Assembly (NCBI RefSeq): GCF_000284375.1 | Contig: NC_017249.1 | Location: 1,488,001 to 1,552,000, forward strand | Direction: 5' to 3' | Source: Bradyrhizobium japonicum USDA 6 | GTDB taxonomy: Bacteria; Pseudomonadota; Alphaproteobacteria; Rhizobiales; Xanthobacteraceae | DNA: 64,000 nt | Shown here: positions 1-7,158 of the stretch, in pieces | Layout: each line of letters starts with the position of its first letter | Position numbering within the stretch: the first letter of the stretch is position 1 | Position numbers and translations under genes: made by a program | The notes under the pieces: model-generated | What the model was told of the DNA's origin: nothing | The model's database searches: none | The model's input: only the letters and a program-made list of their open reading frames with translations

Positions 1-1
1 C

Positions 2-91
2 TACAAATTCGAAATCCGTGAGTGGCTTGTGCCGCCGCTATTGGTGCCGGTCTTCCTCGCACTGCTGATTGCGGTTGTGGCTATTCTGTAG
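2..91 (+). CDS. C-terminal end of a membrane protein (partial, cut by window start)
   Basis: An open frame enters from the left edge and ends at TAG 89-91, giving 29 residues. After a short polar lead (YKFEIREW) the rest is a hydrophobic stretch rich in Leu, Val and Ala, as expected for a terminal transmembrane helix. The family cannot be identified from this fragment. Its position at the head of a row of small element genes suggests it belongs to the mobile element. It could also be a chance open frame. Confidence 0.35.
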   Translation, partial: YKFEIREWLVPPLLVPVFLALLIAVVAIL

Positions 92-116
92 CTGCAAGCG
101 GTTCAGTCACCATGCG

Positions 117-129
117 TTCAAAATGCAAA
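117..129 (+). promoter_or_regulatory. Degenerate copy of the element's TTTGCA-W-TGCAAA palindrome
   Basis: TTCAAAATGCAAA keeps the right half-site (TGCAAA) perfectly and differs from the element palindrome at three positions in the left half. It lies about 40 nt before the ATG at 170, in the promoter position for the small gene there. As a half-site it is much weaker evidence than the full copies elsewhere in the element. Confidence 0.25.
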
Positions 130-169
130 TCGAATGCCTGGAGCAAGTTTGGGCCAATGGGAGCCGATA

Positions 170-367
170 ATGGCAAACACTGCAATCATCAGGGATGCCT
201 ACGGCGTTCCGGCAATTTTCGTTGGCTCGAAAACAGGCCGGGACGATGCGCCTTTTGTTTTCGTGAGCGTCGGAGGTGAGGAGCGCCGGATGCGCTGCTC
301 GGAGTGGGATGCTCTTCCAATCTGGACCGGCGAGCGTCCTTCTTGGGTCAACAAAGGTGGATCGTGA
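170..367 (+). CDS. Small hypothetical protein
   Basis: A 65-residue protein starting MANTAIIRDAYGVPAIF. The ATG at 170 was chosen because TGGGAG lies 6 nt upstream; an in-frame ATG at 134 has no such site. The chain has alternating hydrophobic beta-like segments (FVFVSVGG) and two tryptophans near the C-terminus, with no signal peptide or membrane helix. I do not recognise the family. It precedes a secreted small protein by 13 nt, so the two may be co-transcribed. Confidence 0.45.
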   Translation: MANTAIIRDAYGVPAIFVGSKTGRDDAPFVFVSVGGEERRMRCSEWDALPIWTGERPSWVNKGGS

Positions 368-380
368 CGGAACCTTCAGT

Positions 381-653
381 ATGAGCAGAACTCGATCCGG
401 TATGCGGACGGCGGCGCTCCTGCTCGCGTCGGGATTAAGCACATCTGCGTTAGCCGCTTCCGTAGCGGAACCGAATTGCAGCGCGATCGAGAGCACCAGT
501 GCCCGCCTCTCCTGTTACGATGCGGCGTTTCCGCCAAAGGCCAAGAAGCCCGCCGAAACCGATAGTGCCTCGTCGTCAGGTTACAAGGACCCATTCGTTG
601 CGGAAGAGGCCCGAACCGCCGCAAAGCTGAAGAACATATGCCGCGGTTGCTGA
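381..653 (+). CDS. Small exported protein with C-x(n)-ARLSCYD motif
   Basis: A 90-residue protein with a hydrophobic signal-like segment at about residues 8-26 ending in Ala-Leu-Ala-Ala. The mature part carries a Cys followed by ARLSCYDAAF. The spacing Cys...aRLaCYD is known from the short N-terminal module of VasI-like (type VI accessory) proteins and of many small exported proteobacterial proteins, probably forming a disulfide. The C-terminus is charged and contains a further Cys pair. It is likely periplasmic. An in-frame ATG at 402 is an alternative start that would keep the signal peptide. Confidence 0.55.
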   Translation: MSRTRSGMRTAALLLASGLSTSALAASVAEPNCSAIESTSARLSCYDAAFPPKAKKPAETDSASSSGYKDPFVAEEARTAAKLKNICRGC

Positions 654-713
654 GACTTCGCCGACCGAGCGGCGTGTCCGATCATGCGCGCTCCAATTTG
701 AGGGTCCAATTTG

Positions 714-923
714 ATGACGAACGAGGATGCAAGAGGTCGTCGGACGGGCCGCCAACGAAGGCGAGCCCTTCGTTTGGCGGGTGCGGTGCTGGATGACAGG
801 GCCGACAGCTCCGCGAGCTCGCAGGAGCACCAGATTCGCAAGCAGCGTCTTCTCGACGGGCCCGCGGAGTTTAGGGAAGTTCGAGTCGATCGTTCAGAGA
901 AGACTTCAAGCGACGCTGATTGA
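714..923 (+). CDS. Possible small basic protein
   Basis: A 69-residue frame starting MTNEDARG with GAGGG about 9 nt upstream. The composition (Arg-rich N-terminus, then a segment containing RKQRLLDGPAEFREVRVDR) looks more protein-like than the overlapping frames, but there is no domain I recognise. An overlapping frame, 727-996, is also open. I give this as a candidate only. Confidence 0.3.
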   Translation: MTNEDARGRRTGRQRRRALRLAGAVLDDRADSSASSQEHQIRKQRLLDGPAEFREVRVDRSEKTSSDAD

Positions 924-976
924 TCAGCGTTTCTCGCTGTCTAACGTGTTGATTCGTCGCAGAGCGATGACGGTGC

Positions 977-1189
977 ATGGAACATCAGGGTATTGAGTAT
1001 ACGGTGGTTCAAACGATCAATCCACCTGGCTGGAAATGGTCGTTTGAGCGAGCCGGTCGGTCATCGAAAACAGGCATCGGCTTCAATCGAGCAGAGGCTA
1101 TCATCGCAGCTCAACGTGCCATCATCCAATGGCTCAGGGAAAAGCAGCTTCGATCAAATACGCTCGGTCTGCGACCTGCCGATTCTTGA
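977..1189 (+). CDS. Small conserved hypothetical protein
   Basis: A 70-residue protein beginning MEHQGIEYTVVQT. The pattern of I-E-Y-x-V-V-Q-T, then G-W-K-W and a Thr-Gly...Ala-Ile-x-x-Ala-Q-x-A-I segment resembles a family of very small hypothetical proteins that I recall as abundant in Bradyrhizobium genomes, of unknown function. No signal peptide or membrane segment is present. It is followed by a terminator at 1299, so it ends a transcription unit. Confidence 0.55.
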   Translation: MEHQGIEYTVVQTINPPGWKWSFERAGRSSKTGIGFNRAEAIIAAQRAIIQWLREKQLRSNTLGLRPADS

Positions 1190-1298
1190 ATTATCTTTGA
1201 CCTCGGGCGTTGCCACTCGATGCCGATGAACCTTAGGGCGACACGTCGGGACTAACCTTTATCGGGATTTTACTCTCACCCTCCCGGGGCTGGTGATC

Positions 1299-1335
1299 CG
1301 CCGCCTGCGCTTTATTTAAGCGGGCGGCGTTTTTT
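1299..1335 (+). terminator. Rho-independent terminator
   Basis: CGCCGCCTGC at 1299-1308 pairs with GCGGGCGGCG at 1320-1329 (ten pairs, one G-T) around an 11-nt A/T-rich loop, followed by six T at 1330-1335. It closes the small-gene block on its left. Confidence 0.7.
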
Positions 1336-1534
1336 ATTCCCTTTGTCCCAAGCGATGACTCTCTGACAGATGTTTGGGTTTGCTATCGGCGCATCGCCAT
1401 ATATTGGGCTGCCGGGGCGCCTCCATCGGCACAAGGCTGACGTCGCTCGTATCGTCGTCGTTCAAGGTAGGCGACCGATCCGTTTCAAGCCACGGGTAAA
1501 GCACCTCATGGTGCACAGGTGTGCCGAAATTTTT
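1336..1534. other. Gene-free stretch before the maintenance operon
   Basis: Together with 1190-1298 and the repeat region to its right this makes about 430 bases without a supported gene. An open frame at 1370-1591 lacks a ribosome binding site and protein-like composition, so I do not call it. The stretch probably carries the promoter for the operon that starts at 1621. Confidence 0.4.
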
Positions 1535-1627
1535 ACTAGTTTTTTAATGGTAAACGGACTGGTAAACACTAGCAACTCTAGTTCTCGCTAGTTAGGCCCT
1601 GAAAGCCTAGGTCATGACGCATGACCT
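1535..1627 (+). promoter_or_regulatory. Repeat-rich control region with an inverted repeat over the start codon
   Basis: A cluster of short repeats lies before the operon: the palindrome ACTAGT at 1535-1540; direct repeats GGTAAAC at 1549-1555 and 1561-1567, 12 bp apart; inverted arms ACTAGC 1568-1573 and GCTAGT 1587-1592; and a perfect 8-bp inverted repeat AGGTCATG/CATGACCT (1609-1616 and 1620-1627) that covers the ATG at 1621. This layout fits autoregulation and possibly a centromere-like or relaxosome binding site. The function is inferred from position only. Confidence 0.45.
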
Positions 1628-2085
1628 TAGATATCAAGCGCCTCCGCGCTGATGCTTCAAGACTGCAGAACGAGCGATCGAAGTCGCGATCCAGTCGTGA
1701 AACGACGGGAACGACGAGGGCGATCCGAGCGGCCCTTCCAGAAATTTACAAGCTGCGCGAGGACAAGGTGCAGTGGTCCGCGATTGCGGCGGCCCTGGCC
1801 GCTCAGGGTGTCGTCCAAGGTAAAGATCAGACTCCCTTGACGACCAATCGCCTGACGGCGCTTGTTCGGCAAATCGAACTGCAGAATGAGAAGCGTGCCG
1901 CGAAGACGGCAAGGAAAGGAGTGAGTCCGAAGGCGCAAAAATTTGCAATGCAAAATCAGCGTCTATCTCTGTCATCCGAACTTAAGGCAGAAACGCAAGC
2001 GGTCGAAGATCGGCCGTCCGAGAGCGAAGACGATATCCGTCGTCTTGCTTTTGAGCGCGTTCAACGGATGACAGAGAAAGACTAG
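1621..2085 (+). CDS. Small basic putative DNA-binding protein of the maintenance operon
   Basis: A 154-residue, strongly basic protein. The N-terminal 30 residues are Arg/Lys/Ser-rich; residues about 35-90 form a segment (LPEIYKLREDKVQWSAIAAA, then LTTNRLTALVRQIE) that reads like a helix-turn-helix asking whether a site is present. The C-terminal third is charged and low in complexity. It is followed after 4 nt by a ParA/StbB-like ATPase, as DNA-binding partners of such ATPases often are (for example StbA-StbB of conjugative plasmids), so a site-binding or autorepressor role is inferred. The ATG sits inside an inverted repeat and lacks an obvious Shine-Dalgarno sequence. One copy of the element palindrome lies within it at 1942. 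Confidence 0.55.
   Translation: MTLDIKRLRADASRLQNERSKSRSSRETTGTTRAIRAALPEIYKLREDKVQWSAIAAALAAQGVVQGKDQTPLTTNRLTALVRQIELQNEKRAAKTARKGVSPKAQKFAMQNQRLSLSSELKAETQAVEDRPSESEDDIRRLAFERVQRMTEKD
1942..1954. promoter_or_regulatory. Element palindrome TTTGCA-A-TGCAAA, copy 1
   Basis: A perfect 6-1-6 palindrome within the coding sequence of the small basic protein, about 136 nt upstream of the ParA-like ATG. The same 13-mer recurs at 6480 and 10105 and in weaker form at 7585. Confidence 0.55.
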
Positions 2086-2089
2086 TACG

Positions 2090-2800
2090 ATGTCGCGTAT
2101 TCTCTTCAGCTGCCAGGAAAAGGGCGGGGTCGGCAAGACCACGCTCGTCCGCGCACTCGCAGAAGCGGTGGAGGGCGCGCCGATCATCGAGATCGACGCC
2201 AGCCACCGGCTTCTCGAACTCGCGGAACGGGTCAGCTTCTTCCAGATGCGGGCGGACCGCGAGGCCATCGAGCGTACCGGCGGCCGTGCTGCCCGTGCGG
2301 AGTTCGACGCCGTCCTGGACGCATTGTCGGCCGCGACGTTGCCCACGATCATCGACGTCGGTGCTAACACGTCGGTGTCGCTGTTCACGATGCTGGCCGA
2401 TGTGGCGCCCGAGCTCGCCGCAGAATTCGGGGTCTGCGTGGTCGTGACCAACGAGCCCGGCGCCATGGTCGAGACGCCGAAGCTGCTGGCGCTTTCAAAG
2501 CCGTGGACGTCGGCGCGCTTCGTGATCGAGAACCGGCTGCATGGTCCGATCGATCCGTTCTGGCTCCATGCGAACGTCGACGGTGCGACCCTGACCTCGC
2601 TCGATGCCCAGGTCCTTGAGGACGGGGCGGAAGACTATCTCCAGTCCGGCGGTCTGGCGATCGTCGACCGGCTCAACCCGAAGAAGCTGCGTGAGGTGCA
2701 CGGAATCGGTCCCGCCATCCGGATCCAGCGTGACCTCGCAAAGTTCCGCCTGGAAGCCATGCGCGCTGTGTACCCGGCGGCCGAGTGGCTGGTGGGATAG
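2090..2800 (+). CDS. ParA/StbB-like P-loop ATPase
   Basis: A 236-residue cytoplasmic ATPase of the ParA/MinD superfamily. The deviant Walker A motif is CQEKGGVGKTT at residues 8-18, with the signature lysine K11. A Walker-B-like strand follows (TIIDVGANTS, about residues 84-93), then VVVTNEPGA. Such proteins partition or position plasmids, or (StbB of IncW plasmids, VirC1 of Agrobacterium) couple stability to conjugation. The neighbours, a small basic protein 4 nt upstream and a membrane-anchored protein 6 nt downstream, indicate an operon stabilising the element. The exact subfamily is inferred. Confidence 0.75.
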   Translation: MSRILFSCQEKGGVGKTTLVRALAEAVEGAPIIEIDASHRLLELAERVSFFQMRADREAIERTGGRAARAEFDAVLDALSAATLPTIIDVGANTSVSLFTMLADVAPELAAEFGVCVVVTNEPGAMVETPKLLALSKPWTSARFVIENRLHGPIDPFWLHANVDGATLTSLDAQVLEDGAEDYLQSGGLAIVDRLNPKKLREVHGIGPAIRIQRDLAKFRLEAMRAVYPAAEWLVG

Positions 2801-2806
2801 GCCACC

Positions 2807-3364
2807 ATGACGACCTCCTTGGAAAGCATGAAACAGAGCTATGCCAAGGCCGAGGCGGCGCTCACCGCCTCGGTCAGGGCGTTCGAGACCGCCAGCACGA
2901 AGCGGTTGTCGGCGTTGCTGGCGTTGCCGCCGCAAGAGCGGTTCGGCCACCTGACCGATCGGTCTCTCACGTCGGCTGACGCTCTCGCTTTGACGCGCTC
3001 GTTGCGCGCCGAGACTCAGCCGAAACCGCGCAAGCGCATCTCGCCGAAAACGATCCGACCGCCTCGTCGCTGGGGCCTGAGATCGCTCAGCTCGCCGGCC
3101 GGCGTCGCGATCTTTGCGATGGCCGCGTTTTATGGCGCGGTCGTCTGGTTCCGCACGCCGCGTGGCATCACGGTGACGCAGCCGGTCCAGGTCACTCTCC
3201 AATATCCGGACGGGAGATTGATCGATGGAGTGATGAGCCCGGGCAAGCTGTGGTGGCTCATCCGCTCGCACAATGATCGCGCCGTCATCCGTATCTGGAT
3301 GCCGACGACCGGTTATCAGGAGTTCGAGGTGCCGGCGTCGATCGTTCAGCCCGTCCAGGGCTGA
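2807..3364 (+). CDS. Single-pass membrane protein of the maintenance operon
   Basis: A 185-residue protein. Residues 1-100 are predicted cytoplasmic, helical and end in a basic stretch (KPRKRISPKT). One transmembrane helix lies at about 102-122 (SPAGVAIFAMAAFYGAVVW). The remaining 60 residues would be periplasmic. It starts 6 nt after the ATPase stop. A small membrane protein third in a ParA-like operon suggests it anchors the ATPase or its DNA at the membrane, but I do not recognise the family. Confidence 0.6.
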   Translation: MTTSLESMKQSYAKAEAALTASVRAFETASTKRLSALLALPPQERFGHLTDRSLTSADALALTRSLRAETQPKPRKRISPKTIRPPRRWGLRSLSSPAGVAIFAMAAFYGAVVWFRTPRGITVTQPVQVTLQYPDGRLIDGVMSPGKLWWLIRSHNDRAVIRIWMPTTGYQEFEVPASIVQPVQG

Positions 3365-3443
3365 CGGGTCCCGCCCTGTGGCTTCCCTCCTGCGACAGGC
3401 TTCAACGGACCATGAGGCCGCATAGGCGGCAGGGAGGCAAAGG

Positions 3444-3485
3444 GGTGTAACGGTGTAACGGCACAGGGTCGTTACAGGTTACACC
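3444..3485 (+). promoter_or_regulatory. Inverted double-repeat operator upstream of the KfrA-like gene
   Basis: GGTGTAAC (3444-3451) and TGTAACG (3454-3460) are mirrored by CGTTACA (3470-3476) and GTTACACC (3478-3485). This symmetric four-box site ends 16 nt before the ATG at 3502. KfrA proteins are known to bind operators at their own promoters, so autoregulation is the likely role. Confidence 0.6.
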
Positions 3486-3501
3486 TTTCAGGAGTAACCT
3501 C

Positions 3502-4110
3502 ATGACAGCGTATATTACCCGTGCCGAGTTCCACGGTGCCGCCGATCAGATCGATGCCGACGGCCGCAAGCCGTCGGCGAAGGCCGTCCGCGAGATCACG
3601 AAGCGCGGCAGCTACAGCACGATCGAAACTCATCTCGGCACCTGGACGCCGCGGGACCAGCGCCTCGAATTGCCGCCCATCCCGGCGGGGTTGACGGCTA
3701 CCGTTGACAGCCTGACCGCCGACCTCTGGCACATCGCGCTGGACTCCGCCAAGCAGCAAGCGATGGCGGAGATCGAGCGGGTTGTTGCAGAGGCAACGGA
3801 AGCCCGGACAGCCGCGGCGCGCGTCGGCGAGCAGGCCGATCGCCTCGCCGCCGATCTCGCCGCGGCCCAGCAGCGCATTTCTGTGTTAGAGGAAACAGTC
3901 GCCGAGCGCGACCAACAGATTAACCAGCGCGCCGAGCGCATCCGCGACTGGGAGCTGGAGGCCGCACGGATGGAGGGCGAGATCGCCTCTCTTCACCACA
4001 CGCTGGCGCGTTTACGGCGGCGCCCGCAGATGCGTCCAAGTCGACCAAGAACGCGGCCCAGCAACCGGCCGCGTAGGCGCTGCCTGCAACGTTCACAGGT
4101 TACGCAGTAG
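3502..4110 (+). CDS. KfrA-like DNA-binding coiled-coil protein, 3' end probably frameshifted
   Basis: A 202-residue frame. Residues 1-60 match the KfrA N-terminal DNA-binding type (helical, with PSAKAVREITKRGSYSTIETHL). Residues 85-170 are an Ala/Glu/Arg/Gln-rich coiled coil. KfrA proteins are plasmid-encoded autorepressors with an alpha-helical tail and roles in stability. The start is fixed by AGGAG 8 nt before the ATG. The last 35 residues (RLRRRPQMRPSRPRTRP) are anomalous. Another frame from about 4011 gives a typical Ala/Lys/Gln-rich tail (FTAAPADASKSTKNAAQQ) ending at TAG 4074-4076, so a one-base change near 4010 has probably altered the terminus. Confidence 0.75.
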   Translation: MTAYITRAEFHGAADQIDADGRKPSAKAVREITKRGSYSTIETHLGTWTPRDQRLELPPIPAGLTATVDSLTADLWHIALDSAKQQAMAEIERVVAEATEARTAAARVGEQADRLAADLAAAQQRISVLEETVAERDQQINQRAERIRDWELEAARMEGEIASLHHTLARLRRRPQMRPSRPRTRPSNRPRRRCLQRSQVTQ

Positions 4111-4664
4111 CCGCAAACGCTACCTCCTTGGAAAACCACCGGCAGCTCCGAACGCGGACCGGCCTGGGAGCGTCAAACCGACAGATCGCGGTGAAGTCGT
4201 CGTCGATCAGTACCTTACTGGAAGCTGCTGCCGGCTCAGGCCTTACGGCGTCGGCGTCGCCTGCCATTCTTGATATGCCCCGCGCTGTGACCGGCCTCCC
4301 GTGCCCTCGGCGGTTCGCGCTGATGTCGCCCGTATTGCCGCCCCCAACTCTGCGCGGTACCGGGCCCCGACAATCGTCGAATAGATGATCCGATGATCCC
4401 GTCCGGGCCGGCTGTCCGAAGTGGCGGCGGCAACCCAAGTCGTCCCGCTTTCGGCACGAAGCAGGCTCTACCGGTCGCTTGGTCCGGAGCGGCCGTCGGC
4501 GATGCCGTGGTAGGGAGCGATCCTGCCGTACTTAGCCCGCTCATCCGCGGTCGGTCACCGATCACGGCCTACCCGCGTCGCCGCCGCCGAACTCGCGACG
4601 AGTCGACGAAACACAACAACGCCCGAAGCGGTATTCATCCGCCTATCGGTCCCCAATCAGTCGC
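4111..4664. other. Gene-poor stretch between convergent KfrA-like and coupling-protein genes
   Basis: About 550 bases without an intact gene. Several frames are open on both strands, but none has a convincing ribosome binding site or protein-like composition. The minus strand holds a possible degenerate gene, listed separately. No clear terminator was seen between the two convergent genes. Confidence 0.5.
4243..4638 (-). pseudogene. Possible degenerate gene with two in-frame stops
   Basis: From ATG at 4638 to TAA at 4243-4245 the minus strand keeps one frame of 132 codons interrupted by only a TGA and a TAG. The pieces read like protein (DERAKYGRIAPYHGIADG; RIIYSTIVGARYRAELGAAI). It lies directly downstream of the coupling-protein gene. 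In GC-rich DNA two stops in 132 codons is not far from chance, so this is a weak call, and no family is recognised. Confidence 0.25.
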
Positions 4665-6341
4665 CTAGATGCGTGCAACTCGTGGCACCTTGATGATCAA
4701 GTTATCGAAGCGCGGGTCGTCGAAGGCGGTCTTTCGGAGACGGAACGGGTGGCGCGTGTAGAACCGGCTGTTGGGAAAGACGATCAGGTCTCGGCTATCA
4801 AGCGTCGTCAATTCCTCCTTGGTCATCAGCCGGGTCTCTTGTGACGTGGTCGACGTCGATGCGGCACCCTTGCCTCCTCCGGTCGAGTGCGACTCGATGA
4901 GCGCGGAGAAGCTTCCAAGTGCTCGCGACCATCGATCGCTCTCATCGGGATCCGTCGCCGGAACGTCGAACAGGGTCACGATGTCGGCCGTGCTCAGCAG
5001 GGTGCGCGCCCCGGGCTCTCCGTAGGTCGTGACGATCTGGGCGCGGTCTTGCCAGATCGTCCAGAGGCTGGCGCCGTGACCCGGGAGTTCGCCGGCTGCT
5101 TTCAGGATAGCGTCGAAACGCCCAAGCGTGCTCGCTTCGTCGATGAAGATCACCATGCGCTCGGCAGGATGATGCTCGCGGACAGTGTCGAAGATGTCGC
5201 CCAAGAGCCAGCGCAGGAACGGCGCCAAGGTGAGATTGTCTCGGGAGGGCACCGCCACGAAAAGATCGACGTCGCCGCGGGTCAGGTCTCGCAGATCGAA
5301 CGAATTGGAACTGACCATGCCGGCGGGGCGGGCGTCATTCAACCATGAGAAAGCTTGGCTCGCCGTCGACACGATGGTGTCCCGGGCCTTGGGATCACTT
5401 TCCATGATCTTCAGGGCCGCCTGAGCCGCCGGCAATGCATTCAAGGCCTGCAATCCCTTGAAGAAGTCGTCCTCATTGTTGAGCAGTCGCCAGACTTCCG
5501 GAATGTCGCGCTTCGGAGAATGAAGGGCGACGAGCATTGCGCCGAGGATCAGGTCGACGGCGCGATTGTTGAAGTAAGCGGCAGCACCGTCGCCAGTGCC
5601 ATTCGGTTCAGGCAACAACATCCGGGCGGTATGCTGCAGATACAGGATATCCGTCGCGGCAACGTTCTCCAGGGGATTCCAGCTGTCGGTGCCGCCGACA
5701 AGCTGTAAGGGGTCGAGGCAACGGACGATGCGGCCGAGTTGGCGGCGCCGGCCAGCAACGGCACGGTAGGCGTCCCCCTTGGGATCGATCACGACGGCGG
5801 GCCCGAGCCACGCCGCCAGCTCAGGGTAGGCCAGATTGGGGATCAGAAGCCCCGACGTCTTGCCCTTCCGCGGCGGGGCGATGGTCAAGAGGTTTCCTTC
5901 TATCGAGACGCGGACGGCACGTCCGGTTGCCTTGTCGATGCCCAGCTCAAGGCCCTCATCCATCTGGCCGATCTCCGCGGGCGTCGCCCAGCGCGCCGCG
6001 CCGTAGATGCCGCTCGGATCGCGCTTGATCTCGATCTTCTTGATCCGGAACAGCGCCACCGTGATGATCAGGAATGCGGCGACCGTGGTGCCAAGCTCGA
6101 TGCGGCCACCACCGGCGAATTCCTGCGACCGGCCGCGAAACATCAGCCAGTAGGGCCGCAGAAGATTGGGCAAATCGAACGATGCGACGTAGCTGAACCA
6201 GCGAGCCGGCTCGATGGCGCCCGCCGGCCAGGCGGCGGAATTGGCGCCGTGCTGTGCCATGACGGCCAGGGGATAGCCGAACACGATTCCGCCAAGCACG
6301 ACCGTGATGAAGAGGCAGATATTCCAGATAACGCGATGCAT
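4665..6341 (-). CDS. Type IV coupling protein, VirD4/TraG family
   Basis: A 558-residue inner-membrane ATPase that links the relaxosome to the type IV secretion channel during conjugation. The N-terminus has two transmembrane regions (about residues 5-28 and 85-100 counted from the ATG at 6341). The Walker A motif APPRKGKTSG is at about 155-164 and Walker B MVIFIDEAS at about 390. The TraG/VirD4 hallmark RWATPAEI precedes the P-loop. I chose ATG 6341 because GGAG lies 7 nt upstream; the frame extends to a TTG at 6434 with no ribosome binding site. The length is slightly shorter than the usual 600-650. A copy of the element palindrome lies 139 nt upstream at 6480. Confidence 0.9.
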   Translation of the reverse strand: MHRVIWNICLFITVVLGGIVFGYPLAVMAQHGANSAAWPAGAIEPARWFSYVASFDLPNLLRPYWLMFRGRSQEFAGGGRIELGTTVAAFLIITVALFRIKKIEIKRDPSGIYGAARWATPAEIGQMDEGLELGIDKATGRAVRVSIEGNLLTIAPPRKGKTSGLLIPNLAYPELAAWLGPAVVIDPKGDAYRAVAGRRRQLGRIVRCLDPLQLVGGTDSWNPLENVAATDILYLQHTARMLLPEPNGTGDGAAAYFNNRAVDLILGAMLVALHSPKRDIPEVWRLLNNEDDFFKGLQALNALPAAQAALKIMESDPKARDTIVSTASQAFSWLNDARPAGMVSSNSFDLRDLTRGDVDLFVAVPSRDNLTLAPFLRWLLGDIFDTVREHHPAERMVIFIDEASTLGRFDAILKAAGELPGHGASLWTIWQDRAQIVTTYGEPGARTLLSTADIVTLFDVPATDPDESDRWSRALGSFSALIESHSTGGGKGAASTSTTSQETRLMTKEELTTLDSRDLIVFPNSRFYTRHPFRLRKTAFDDPRFDNLIIKVPRVARI

Positions 6342-6479
6342 AACGAACTCCGAAACTCTTGATGCCCGATCGCTGCGGCGGTCGGACGTCGCTTTTCGCT
6401 CGGCAATCGGCGTCCTTGGTTGCGCGATTGCCAAAGGAGAGGTTCTAGCCGAGCAGCTCGGCCGAAATCATTCGCAGAA

Positions 6480-6492
6480 TTTGCAATGCAAA
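6480..6492. promoter_or_regulatory. Element palindrome TTTGCA-A-TGCAAA, copy 2
   Basis: A perfect 13-bp palindrome, extended by A/T to ATTTGCAATGCAAAT, between the small gene ending at 6532 and the coupling-protein gene. It is placed to control the coupling-protein promoter. Confidence 0.6.
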
Positions 6493-6531
6493 TTTAGCGC
6501 GACGATCTCGCAACCCATGTTGAAGGGCGCG

Positions 6532-6747
6532 CTATTGCGCGCCCTCGGTTGCGTCGATGTCGGCGTCGATCTGCCGGATTACGATCTCGGCGCCATTGAG
6601 CGGGAGGCAATCCAGCTTGTGGCTGAAGCCTTTGCCGTCGTGGTGCGGCCAGAGCACGCCGATCGCACGCCAGATTTTCTGCTTGCCGCTCCGCGAGACC
6701 GCGTAAATCCGATGGGTCGGTCGAGAGGACGTGATCGGGTTGGTCAT
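6532..6747 (-). CDS. Small conserved hypothetical protein of the transfer region
   Basis: A 71-residue protein starting MTNPITSSRPTHRIYAVS. The ATG at 6747 has GAGGAG 6 nt upstream. The sequence HRIYAVSRSGKQKIWRAIGV, then HHDGKGFSHKLDCLPLNGAEIVIR reads as a compact beta-rich domain. I recall similar small proteins next to conjugation genes in Alphaproteobacteria, without an assigned function. It lies 190 nt upstream of, and in the same direction as, the coupling protein. Confidence 0.65.
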   Translation of the reverse strand: MTNPITSSRPTHRIYAVSRSGKQKIWRAIGVLWPHHDGKGFSHKLDCLPLNGAEIVIRQIDADIDATEGAQ

Positions 6748-6830
6748 GTAAGTCTCCTCTTCATTTGCGAGACCGCCGCATTGGCGACCTCGATGGGCCG
6801 CTTGCGGTCGAGGCGCATGAGCGGTGTCAT
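6744..6830 (-). CDS. Possible small ORF overlapping the next start
   Basis: A 28-residue frame, MTPLMRLDRKRPIEVANAAV then SQMKRRLT, ends with a TGA that overlaps the next ATG (ATGA), the layout expected of translational coupling. No Shine-Dalgarno sequence precedes it, and the frame stays open further upstream, so the true start is uncertain. It may be a leader peptide or the end of a shortened gene. Confidence 0.25.
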   Translation of the reverse strand: MTPLMRLDRKRPIEVANAAVSQMKRRLT

Positions 6831-7124
6831 CAAGGCGAGCCGCCAGGCTCCCGGAAGGGCCGAGCTGCACACGCGCAGCACGGAAGCGAAAGGCCTTGAT
6901 GACGACGCGCGCCTCGACAAAAACGGCGCATTGAGAGATCGCTTTGTTGGCGGGGTTTTGTTCTTGAACGGGAGATTGAGTGAAAAGCCCGGGGTCCTCG
7001 GAGCGGCACAGCGCAGAGTGGTCGTAAAGGGCAGGCTTCGGGCGGATAGGAAGAAAAAGCCGCCGGACTGCAATCGGATGAGTAGCCTCTGTAGGAGGGC
7101 TTGTCGTGCTTCCGGCTAAATGCG
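6831..7124. other. Stretch without a supported gene
   Basis: About 290 bases between the small ORF and a hairpin at 7125. A minus-strand frame runs through it to 7073, but its composition is not protein-like and no ribosome binding site is visible. It probably holds the promoter for the 6747 gene. Confidence 0.4.
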
Positions 7125-7152
7125 AGCAGGCCGGACCGAGGTCCGACCTGCT
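7125..7152 (-). terminator. Hairpin downstream of the 7159-7497 gene
   Basis: AGCAGG(C)CGGACC at 7125-7137 pairs with GGTCCG(A)CCTGCT at 7140-7152 around a 2-nt loop, with one mismatch. It begins 6 nt past the stop of the minus-strand gene. The T tract on either strand is weak, so termination is likely but not certain. Confidence 0.5.
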
Positions 7153-7158
7153 TTGGCG

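Noticed and set aside
727..996. Plus-strand frame of 89 codons
   Set aside because: Overlaps a frame with better composition (714-923) and has no start signal.
1370..1591. Plus-strand frame of 73 codons before the maintenance operon
   Set aside because: No ribosome binding site, runs into the repeat cluster, composition not protein-like.
4100..4438. Open minus-strand frame of 112 codons downstream of the KfrA-like gene
   Set aside because: No ribosome binding site and unlikely composition; another frame on the same strand reads better as a degenerate gene.
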